A DNA stretch of 64,000 bases from Ureibacillus yapensis. Lineage in GTDB: Bacteria; Bacillota; Bacilli; Bacillales_A; Planococcaceae. The translations under genes and the position numbers were made by a program. Of the stretch, positions 8,722 through 16,501 are shown one piece after another (the stretch's first letter is position 1; each line of letters starts with the position of its first letter). The DNA lies in contig NZ_QWEI01000001.1 of NCBI RefSeq assembly GCF_003515775.1, forward strand, positions 786,106-850,105. Direction: 5' to 3'. The notes under the pieces are model-generated. The model saw only the letters and a list, made by a program, of their open reading frames with translations, was not told where the DNA came from and made no database searches.

Positions 8722-8853
8722 AATACGCCTTGGCATATTTTCGACCCTTTCGGCCCCGATCCTTAACTTTATTCAGTAATGGTAGATTGCTATATTTTTC
8801 TTAATTATCCTACTATTAGAAGTAGGGGTAGCTTACTGAATAAAACTAAGGAT
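8722..8853 (+). repeat. Dispersed intergenic repeat, copy A (with inner inverted repeat)
   Basis: Begins AATACGCCTTGG (8722-8733) and ends near 8849-8853 with CTGAATAAA and CTAAGGAT. These ends are shared with copies at 22759-22890 (opposite strand) and 38189-38374. Within it, 21-nt arms at 8759-8779 and 8833-8853 form an inverted repeat with 19 of 21 positions matching, around a small hairpin CCTACT/AGTAGG (8809-8826). It fills most of the gap between the two divergent SLH hydrolase genes (8686-9008). Confidence 0.6.
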
Positions 8854-9008
8854 ATTCAAAATATACCATAATTCTACATTGGTTACGACAAAAAGTAAGC
8901 ATAAAGGGAAATTTCTCCTATAAAATTTTATAAATCTTCCCTATTTTTTTAGTTAATTGTTTGGTAGTTTTATATAGTAAAGGTTATTTATAGAAAAGGA
9001 GAAATAAA

Positions 9009-10943
9009 ATGAATAAAAAATTATCTATTGCATTAGGGCTTGGGTTATTTGCTTCTTCCACTCTCACTGCACTTCCAGCAAATACATACGCTGAAAACAT
9101 CTCAAATCACTGGGCCTACGAAGCGATGAGCTCGCTCATTGACAAAGATATATTAAAAGGCGATGAAAAAGGGAACTACTCGCCAAACAACAATGTTACA
9201 CGCGCTCAATTTGCTAGTTTCCTAGTTAGAGCTTTGGAGTTATCCCCTGCTTCCACAACTGTCAGCTTTACGGATGTGAAACAAGGAGATTGGTTTTACG
9301 AAGATGTCAGTGTGGCTGCATCACATGGTTTGGTAAATGGGATTGGTAAAGGAAAGTTCGGTCCAAATGCCAACATTACTCGTCAAGAAATGGCTGTTAT
9401 GATTAAAAGCGCCTTGAATTATTTAGGGGTACAAGCAACGCCATCGAACCATGTTTTTAAAGATGAGCAGAAAATTGCATCATGGGCATCCTATGCTGTG
9501 GATTCTGTAGTTGGTGCGAATATCCTTGCTGGCCGAGAAAATAATAACTTCGCTCCATTAGCGAATTCAACACGTGCTGAAGCAGCAACTGTTATTTATC
9601 GTGTACTTAATCTAGATGTAAATACGGGCACGCCTGGTACTGGCGGTAAAGAAGAGGAAAATACGAATACGCCTATTGTTAGCGGAAAAGAATATGTTAC
9701 ACAAACGGTTGCTTCAAGCTTTGATGCCGCACTGGCAAAACAAGCAAACAACAATCCAAAGGTGGATGGTGGCGGAATCTTTACAGCTGCGCAACCTTTG
9801 GTGGCTTATTATATGAATCCAGGAAACTTCAAAAAGGATAGTGTGGAATATTATCAATTCTTAAAATTATCTTCTGCCGTTGAAGGGCTGAGTGTGAACA
9901 ACATCAATAACAATGTGCTTCAAAATAAGGGGATTTTAACTGGAAAAGCAGAGGCTTTTATCGAAGCGGGCAAAACTTTTGATATAAATGCCATCTATTT
10001 AATGTCACATGCGCTGCATGAAACGGCCAATGGTGCTTCAAAATTGGCAAATGGAATCGAAGTTGGGCTAAATGCGGAAAATAAGCCTGAAATGGTAACC
10101 GATGCTAACCGTGAAAAACTGACGAACATTAAAAAGACATATAACGTGTATGGAATTGGTGCCGTGGATAAGGATCCAAATAAATTCGGTTCAGAGACAG
10201 CCTACTCGTACGGTTGGTTCACAATAGACAAAGCAATTGTGGGTGGAGCCCAGTTCGTGAAAGAGAGATATATCGGAATTGGACAGGACACATTATATAA
10301 AATGCGTTGGAACCCGGAAAATCCGGCTTCTCACCAATATGCAACACATGTGATGTGGGCAACGATTCAAGCGAAAAAGATTCGGGACATTTATGCATTA
10401 ACCGATCCGGATGAATCGACGAAATTAGTCTTTGAAGTTCCAAAATATGAAGCTCAACCTGCAACATCCCCAATGCCAAGTGCTGAAATTCAGTACGCAG
10501 TTGACCCTGGATTGAACGGTGCAACGGGAATTGTTCAAGTGACGACTGTGAATTTAAATGTGAGAACTTACCCTGTGAATGGTACGGCCTTTACTTCATT
10601 GCCAAACTTATCAGAAGTAACAGTGCTTGGCGAAAATGGCGGCTGGTACAAAATTTCCGTAAACGGCAAAGAAGGCTGGGTGTCTGGTCAATACTTAACA
10701 TTTAAAGATGCATTAAGAGTAAAAAATAATGTTACTTCCGGCCTGAAGGTTCGCAGTGAAGCAAACACTTATAGTGCGGTAATCGGCGGCATAAAAGCTA
10801 ACGGTTATATCCTTGGCGTTAAAGATAAGGATGGAAACTTTGTTAAAGATTCCACTGGAAAATGGTACAGTGTTCTTTATAACCAGCAACCGGGTTGGGT
10901 ATCTGCGGATTATATTCAAGAACCAAGTACTGCGAAGAAATAA
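9009..10943 (+). CDS. SLH-anchored endo-beta-N-acetylglucosaminidase with two SH3 domains
   Basis: 644 aa. Signal peptide 1-29; SLH domains at about 30-75, 86-140 and 147-200; a glucosaminidase domain (LytD/LytG-like, PF01832 type) at about 240-470; and two bacterial SH3 domains at about 515-565 and 575-640. The likely catalytic Glu338 is in SHALHETANG. It should cut the glycan strand after N-acetylglucosamine, complementing the amidase encoded divergently next door. The start is supported by AAAAGGAG 7 bases upstream. The linker at 204-222 is Gly/Thr/Glu-rich. Good match to the family; its exact cleavage role (autolysin or strand shortening) is inferred. Confidence 0.92.
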   Translation: MNKKLSIALGLGLFASSTLTALPANTYAENISNHWAYEAMSSLIDKDILKGDEKGNYSPNNNVTRAQFASFLVRALELSPASTTVSFTDVKQGDWFYEDVSVAASHGLVNGIGKGKFGPNANITRQEMAVMIKSALNYLGVQATPSNHVFKDEQKIASWASYAVDSVVGANILAGRENNNFAPLANSTRAEAATVIYRVLNLDVNTGTPGTGGKEEENTNTPIVSGKEYVTQTVASSFDAALAKQANNNPKVDGGGIFTAAQPLVAYYMNPGNFKKDSVEYYQFLKLSSAVEGLSVNNINNNVLQNKGILTGKAEAFIEAGKTFDINAIYLMSHALHETANGASKLANGIEVGLNAENKPEMVTDANREKLTNIKKTYNVYGIGAVDKDPNKFGSETAYSYGWFTIDKAIVGGAQFVKERYIGIGQDTLYKMRWNPENPASHQYATHVMWATIQAKKIRDIYALTDPDESTKLVFEVPKYEAQPATSPMPSAEIQYAVDPGLNGATGIVQVTTVNLNVRTYPVNGTAFTSLPNLSEVTVLGENGGWYKISVNGKEGWVSGQYLTFKDALRVKNNVTSGLKVRSEANTYSAVIGGIKANGYILGVKDKDGNFVKDSTGKWYSVLYNQQPGWVSADYIQEPSTAKK

Positions 10944-10955
10944 AGATTATTTAAT

Positions 10956-10985
10956 CCTCCTTTCGATTTGGAAGGAGGTATTTTT
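10956..10985 (+). terminator. Terminator of the glucosaminidase gene
   Basis: CCTCCTTTC (10956-10964) pairs with GAAGGAGG (10971-10978), then TATTTTT. Confidence 0.7.
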
Positions 10986-11021
10986 GCATGAATGGAAGTA
11001 AGTATTATTGCTTATACAAAG

Positions 11022-11067
11022 AAAAAAATTCAGCACGATGGACACTTGATCCATTGTGCTGAATTTT
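11022..11067. terminator. Bidirectional terminator between convergent genes
   Basis: AAAATTCAGCACGATGG (11025-11041) pairs with CCATTGTGCTGAATTTT (11051-11067), one wobble. T runs lie on both sides. It serves the minus-strand kinase operon and backs up the glucosaminidase terminator. Confidence 0.75.
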
Positions 11068-11189
11068 AAGATTTTATTTTTATCTTTACAATCATATTCA
11101 GATAAGGACCTTCGATGTTTTAGCTTTTTAACATAAATAAAAGCTAATGATGATTATTACTTTTAAAATACCATAAAAGGATTTTCTCT

Positions 11190-14075
11190 TTAATGAGGCA
11201 TCAAAATTTGTCCGTTCTTTTCATTAGATTTTAAAGTTTGCTTAATCAGTTCGGATAGATGGCTTGGTTTGTAAGGTTTTATTAAGTAATCTTGTGCTCC
11301 CAAGGAAAATCCTCGTTCTTTTTCTTCGAGTGCGGTTGATACGAAAATAGGGATATTTGCTAGTTTTTTGGTTTCTTTCATTTGTTTCATAATTGTCCAA
11401 CCATCTATTTCATCCGAAAGCATTATATCCAAAACAATCGCATCGGGCGTTTCTTTTCTCATTTGTTCCAATGCTTTTTGGCCACTATTTTGAAAGTTTA
11501 CATGAAAACCACTCTCTTGCAACTCGTGGTTCAAGAGTTCTGCAAGGCTTAAGTCATCCTCTATGACCATTATGGAGTAATTTAACATGGAAGTTTCTTT
11601 GTCATTTACACTATCTTTATTGGCCTTCATCGAAGTTTTAGGAAATTGCGTAGTAAAAGTACTTCCCTTCCCGTACTCAGAGCTTACAGTAACCTTGCCA
11701 CCGTGCGCCTTGGCAATTTCTTGTACAATCGCTAGCCCTAAACCTGTACCCCCAATTTTCCGTCTGTCGGAATTATCTACCCTATAAAACTGCTGGAATA
11801 AATTAGGTATAGAATCCTCTGGGATACCAAGCCCTTCATCCTTTATATCAATAGATACATTTTGATTATCACCATAAATGCGTATTAAAATGTTCCCCCC
11901 TTCCGGAGAATATTTGATCGCATTGCTTAATAAGTTCGTAAAAACTTGTTTTATTTTATTTTTGTCTCCTAGAATAATTGTTTCTTCTAATTCTATAGAG
12001 AGCTTAATCTCGTGTAGTGAGGTGTTAACCTCTTGAAGTTCAATGACATTTTTTAAAATAGATGTAATGTCAATAAAATTCTTTTCATATGTTTGTTTTC
12101 CAGACTCCATTCTTTGTATATCAAGGAAATCATTAATTAAAGCAGTAAGTCTTTTTGATTCATTATAAATCGTTTGTAGATATTTAATTTTTCGTTCAGG
12201 CTTTAATTCTTTTGTTAACAACAACTCTGTAAATCCAAGAACACTCGCTAATGGGGTTCTTAATTCATGGCTAACTGTACTAACAAATTCAGACTTCATC
12301 TGTGATAATTCATATTCTTTCGTAATATTACGATGGACTAATAAGGTCCCGATATGTTCGTTACAGTATTTAATTGTTCTACAATACACTTCAATGACTT
12401 GATTGCTGTTATTCTTTCTGTAAATAAATGAATGTTCTTCATCGGGAGAAAGGAAAGAAGATTGAATCAAATTCTCTAAATTTTGAATGAATTCTTGCTC
12501 TTGAATTTGTCCTGCCATGATATGACTCCACTGTCCCCAAGGAAGCCCTATTATTCTTTCAGGAGTTTCAGACCATTCAAATATCTCGGATAAAGGTTTG
12601 TTAATTTGTATAATATTATGTTCAGTATCAATTAACTGGATACCTTCCTGAACAGTATTTATAATATCTTGATTTAATCGCCGATCGTTCTCTGACTGCT
12701 CAAATAAACTTATTTTTTCAAGATAAATAGCAACTTGCTTAACTAACGTTTCATACTCAGAAAGCTCATTTTCTGAATAAGGATCACCGTATCTAGATAA
12801 CACTATAACGCCTGCTAGATAAGAGGAAGAGATAATAGGCAAATACAAATCGAAACTATAATTAGAAGTTTCATGATACCCCTTTTCTATAGGATGTTGT
12901 AATCGTTTCACTGTAAATGGCTTCTTTTCATTATTTAGCCGATGAATTAAACCGTCGTTATCCATATTATTTCTAAATTGTTCAACGCCAAAATCCGAAA
13001 TTCCATATGAAGCAATCGCATCGTCCAGAACTGAGGAAAAGATTCCCTTATCCGATTCGGTAATTTTACACATGTTTTCAATGATACTTTGGAGAACCTC
13101 TGTTTTATTTAGAGACGTAGAAATGTGCTTAATTAACTGATTCCTTCTCATTAATTTTTGGTCTTTATCTGTAAGTGTGGCCAGTGCGTTCTGTAGTTCG
13201 GATTGCTGATCCAGGAGCGCTTCTTGTTGGGCTTGAAGTTCTTCTTGTTGGGCAATTAGTTCTTCGTTATGAGCCACCAAACTCTGCTCTTTATCCTGAA
13301 TAGTATTCATCATCTTTTTGAAAGCAACTGATAAAACTCCTAATTCATCTTGCCGGTTCTCATCTATTTCTATCATCGCATCTCTGCCCGCTGCGATTTC
13401 ATTTGCAGCAAAAGTAAAGTTTGCAAGTGGTTTTCCTATGCTGGCAAGTATTCTCTGGATTACTAAAATCGAAAGAATTAAGACAAAAATAGAAAAAATA
13501 ATGATAGCCTTTTGTGCAATCGATTGTTTTTCTGCCAGCTCTTCAGACAAATCTGTTAGTTTTTCTTCAAGTAGATTTTCATAAAATCTGTTTTGCTCTA
13601 GGAATTCTTTCACTTTATAAGTTACCGAATTATCATGAAGGTCAATACTAGGATCTTGATTCTTTTCATATTCATTCATAATAAGTGGAATTAGTGTAGC
13701 AAAATAATAAGATGTAAAACCATCAAACTCCTGATAAATTAACTCTTCTTCTTCCGTTCCAATCAAACGATTGAGTTCTTCAAGGTTTTGTTTAACGACA
13801 GTTTCAGTTTTCAGCACATCCTCCATACTTGCTGGGACTTTAAAAGCAATAGAGTCCTGCATTATTAAAAAGTCGGAATTAAACAGACTGAAAAGAGTAT
13901 TAGTGATTTGCTGTTTTTCTTTAATAATACTCTGCTGTTGAATGTATTCATCCTGCATTTTATGCTGATAATAAAATATAGACCCGCACCCGATAGCAAA
14001 AAAGAAGAGACAGATGCTCATTAATGCTAAAACTTTACGCGCTAAGGAATGATTTATATTTCTAATTATTTCCAT
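11190..14075 (-). CDS. Membrane hybrid histidine kinase with C-terminal receiver
   Basis: About 961 aa from the ATG at 14073-14075, which follows AGAGGATA. Order: membrane helix about 12-36; an extracellular helical sensor of ~150 residues; second helix about 189-211; HAMP about 211-262; a Gln-rich coiled coil 262-310; GAF-like 315-455; PAS 470-588; HisKA with phospho-acceptor His near 603 (TVSHELRTPL); HATPase with N box (NLLSNAIKYS) and G boxes (DEGLGIP, GGTGLGL); and a receiver with Asp near 883 (IVLDIMLS). It overlaps the end of the receiver gene upstream by 14 bases, so translation is probably coupled. Because the REC is attached, phosphate could pass to a separate HPt domain; the next gene upstream carries one. 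The signal is unknown. Confidence 0.9.
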   Translation of the reverse strand: MEIIRNINHSLARKVLALMSICLFFFAIGCGSIFYYQHKMQDEYIQQQSIIKEKQQITNTLFSLFNSDFLIMQDSIAFKVPASMEDVLKTETVVKQNLEELNRLIGTEEEELIYQEFDGFTSYYFATLIPLIMNEYEKNQDPSIDLHDNSVTYKVKEFLEQNRFYENLLEEKLTDLSEELAEKQSIAQKAIIIFSIFVLILSILVIQRILASIGKPLANFTFAANEIAAGRDAMIEIDENRQDELGVLSVAFKKMMNTIQDKEQSLVAHNEELIAQQEELQAQQEALLDQQSELQNALATLTDKDQKLMRRNQLIKHISTSLNKTEVLQSIIENMCKITESDKGIFSSVLDDAIASYGISDFGVEQFRNNMDNDGLIHRLNNEKKPFTVKRLQHPIEKGYHETSNYSFDLYLPIISSSYLAGVIVLSRYGDPYSENELSEYETLVKQVAIYLEKISLFEQSENDRRLNQDIINTVQEGIQLIDTEHNIIQINKPLSEIFEWSETPERIIGLPWGQWSHIMAGQIQEQEFIQNLENLIQSSFLSPDEEHSFIYRKNNSNQVIEVYCRTIKYCNEHIGTLLVHRNITKEYELSQMKSEFVSTVSHELRTPLASVLGFTELLLTKELKPERKIKYLQTIYNESKRLTALINDFLDIQRMESGKQTYEKNFIDITSILKNVIELQEVNTSLHEIKLSIELEETIILGDKNKIKQVFTNLLSNAIKYSPEGGNILIRIYGDNQNVSIDIKDEGLGIPEDSIPNLFQQFYRVDNSDRRKIGGTGLGLAIVQEIAKAHGGKVTVSSEYGKGSTFTTQFPKTSMKANKDSVNDKETSMLNYSIMVIEDDLSLAELLNHELQESGFHVNFQNSGQKALEQMRKETPDAIVLDIMLSDEIDGWTIMKQMKETKKLANIPIFVSTALEEKERGFSLGAQDYLIKPYKPSHLSELIKQTLKSNEKNGQILMPH

Positions 14076-14433
14076 CAAGAATATCCTCTACCAACGCTAA
14101 TAGTTTCATTGGACTAAACGGCTTAGCCATAAAATAATCGGCGCCGGTTTCGAAAATTTTCTTTTGTTCATATTCCTGACTTTTCGCTGAAAGCATTAGA
14201 ATTTTTGTATGCTCATTTGTTTCGGCGCAACGTATTTTTTCAACGATTTCTAGACCTGTATAGACAGGCATCATATAGTCCAGGATGACTAAATCGTATT
14301 TATTATTTTTCAAAAACTCCATTGCTTCACCGCCATCCGCTGCTACATCAATCGTAAAATCTTCATCTTCGAATATATCTACTATAAGCATACGAAGTAC
14401 TTCTTCATCCTCTGCCAACAATATTCGGTTCAT
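14062..14433 (-). CDS. Stand-alone response-regulator receiver (CheY-like)
   Basis: 123 aa, essentially one receiver domain: acidic pocket AEDEE near residues 7-11, phospho-acceptor Asp52 (VILDYMMP), Ser/Thr in MLSAKS near 82, and Lys near 104 (MAKPFSP). No output domain, so it either acts by protein contact or serves as a phosphate carrier or sink. It lies between the cyclase and the hybrid kinase and overlaps the kinase gene, which argues for one operon and shared phosphotransfer. Confidence 0.9.
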   Translation of the reverse strand: MNRILLAEDEEVLRMLIVDIFEDEDFTIDVAADGGEAMEFLKNNKYDLVILDYMMPVYTGLEIVEKIRCAETNEHTKILMLSAKSQEYEQKKIFETGADYFMAKPFSPMKLLALVEDILDGNN

Positions 14434-14512
14434 TTTTTTGCCTCTCCATTTCTAATTATTTAACAAACTATAATTTATTTATATCTCAATAATTGAATCA
14501 ATAGTGAAACAA

Positions 14513-16129
14513 TCATTTTAATGTGTTTAGTATTCGTTCAACTCTCACTCGCAGCTCATTTACATTAAACGGTTTTGTTACATAATCATCGGCACCTAGC
14601 CTTAGGGCACGTTCAATCTCATATTTACTATTTCGGCCAGTAAGCATTAATACTTTATATTTATTTACACTTTTCCCTTGTTTGATGTTTTGAAGAACCT
14701 CTAAGCCATCCATTTCTGGCATGATTCCGTCTAGAATTAAAAAATGGTTTACTTCTTCTTTTGCATGTGCAGAATTTAAAAAGGATGGTCCATTTTCAAA
14801 TGTCTTAATATTCAATTCAAAATTTTCAATGGAAATAGAGTCTAGAACTTGAGCCAATAGTGATCGAATAATGATGTCATCATCAATAACAGAAATGTTA
14901 AGAACATTATTTTTGTAAGTATTAGATGTCATTTGCAAGCATTCTACTCTTGCTCTGCCAAGCCTCTTCGCTTCATACAGTGAGCTATCTGCTTCCTTGA
15001 GGGCTTCACTAATTTCAATCCCCATATCATCTACAGTAAATAAACCTGCTGAAAATGTTACGGTAAAGTTATTATCGTTATGCGTAAATTCAATTTGCGA
15101 AAAGCCCCTAATTAATTCATTTAAACGCTTTTTTGCATCAACATTATTGGTTTTTGGAAAGATAATAACAAATTCTTCTCCCCCATATCGAAAAATCATA
15201 TCTAAGTTACGGACATTTTTCTTGATATATTGAGCAAAATCCCTAAGAACCTGGTCACCCATAAGATGACCATATGTATCGTTAATTTTTTTAAAAAAGT
15301 CAATATCAACAATACTAATTGAAAATGGCTGCTTTGTTCGTTTAAAGTCTTGGTAAAATCGGTTCAAACTTTCTAAGAGGTATTTTCTATTATAAACTTG
15401 TGTCAGTTCATCAATTAAAACTGATTCATCGAAAAGTTTCTTACGTTGCAAATGACGGTTAATTTTTGCAACAAACTCTTCAAGATCAATTGGCTTTTTG
15501 AAAAAGTCATCTGCTCCTTTTTGATAAGCTTTCATTCGTGTTTCCTTGCTGCTTTTAATACTGATCATTATCGTTGGAATGAAGTGTTTTTTATTATGTT
15601 CGTAGATTTCCTCCAATATTTGAAAACCATCTTTTTGCGGCAAATGAATATCAATAATAAGACAATCTGGCTTCATTTCAAAGTACTGTTTAACTGCCTT
15701 TTCTGGGTTTGTGTTTGTTATAACTATCCACCCTTCTCCTTCTAACACATCCTTAAGAAGAATAAGCATTGAAACATCATCGTCGATTATATGAATAACA
15801 GGAGCATTAGAATAGAGGACTGTCTCATTAAGATTTGCTAGTTCATTAGAGTTTTCGTGTTTATAGATAAATTCAATTAATGGATATAAAAAATTCTTCA
15901 CCTCGAATTTATCCCAATTCTCCACCCTTCCTTCCAACTTAGATAATAATTCTGCAGAAATCTCCACTAGACCTACCAATTGAAGCGTTCCTGAAGTTCC
16001 TTTAATTGAATGTAGGAAACGATAAACTTCCTTAAACGGAATTAGTTCCGTTTCTTCAGAGCGAGCCCACTCCGATAACTTATTTTTTATATTTTGAATT
16101 AAATGGTTCCTATATTTTTGTAAATCCAT
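14513..16129 (-). CDS. HPt-REC-GGDEF-REC diguanylate cyclase
   Basis: 538 aa from ATG 16127-16129, chosen because GGAGG sits 6 bases upstream; a longer frame to 16153 lacks a ribosome site. HPt at 1-95 with His40 (FLHSIKGTSG); receiver 1 at 110-230 with Asp160 (LIIDIHLP); GGDEF at 238-400 with an intact active-site GGEEF at 316-320 and an inhibitory-site RNLD at 307-310, exactly 5 residues before it; receiver 2 at 411-536 with Asp467 (LILDGIMP). Expected reaction: two GTP to c-di-GMP, controlled by phosphorylation and product feedback. Carrying both HPt and two receivers in one cyclase is unusual and suggests it is the end point of a relay from the downstream hybrid kinase. Confidence 0.92.
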   Translation of the reverse strand: MDLQKYRNHLIQNIKNKLSEWARSEETELIPFKEVYRFLHSIKGTSGTLQLVGLVEISAELLSKLEGRVENWDKFEVKNFLYPLIEFIYKHENSNELANLNETVLYSNAPVIHIIDDDVSMLILLKDVLEGEGWIVITNTNPEKAVKQYFEMKPDCLIIDIHLPQKDGFQILEEIYEHNKKHFIPTIMISIKSSKETRMKAYQKGADDFFKKPIDLEEFVAKINRHLQRKKLFDESVLIDELTQVYNRKYLLESLNRFYQDFKRTKQPFSISIVDIDFFKKINDTYGHLMGDQVLRDFAQYIKKNVRNLDMIFRYGGEEFVIIFPKTNNVDAKKRLNELIRGFSQIEFTHNDNNFTVTFSAGLFTVDDMGIEISEALKEADSSLYEAKRLGRARVECLQMTSNTYKNNVLNISVIDDDIIIRSLLAQVLDSISIENFELNIKTFENGPSFLNSAHAKEEVNHFLILDGIMPEMDGLEVLQNIKQGKSVNKYKVLMLTGRNSKYEIERALRLGADDYVTKPFNVNELRVRVERILNTLK

Positions 16130-16501
16130 AATTTCCTCCTCGATCATTACCAATTTCTCAATGCCTTTTTTATATTCTATATTTAAAAAATCTAATGTTC
16201 TTATTTTCTAAGTTTGTTGTGAATGAGACATATATTGCAGCCTCAATTGGTCAAACAAATTGCGATTATATCGTTTAATGTAGAAATTTGAAATATCGTT
16301 ATTACAAATTACCTATTTTTGTGAAAAAATCTTTTTTTTACATATATAAACTTATATACTAATAAAAGTTTTAACAATAGGAAAAAGGTTACACTTCATT
16401 TTAATTTCTATTCTTTTTTTGAGATATATAATATTTTGGTGTTTTTTTTATTAGTTTTATAAAATTAATTGTTAAATAAATTTCTTTGTGGGGAGGTATT
16501 T
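16130..16501. other. Divergent intergenic region of the signalling genes
   Basis: About 370 very AT-rich bases between the minus-strand kinase/cyclase operon and the plus-strand EAL gene. Promoters for both should lie here, but I could not settle on convincing -35/-10 pairs. No ORF, repeat or riboswitch recognised. Confidence 0.4.
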
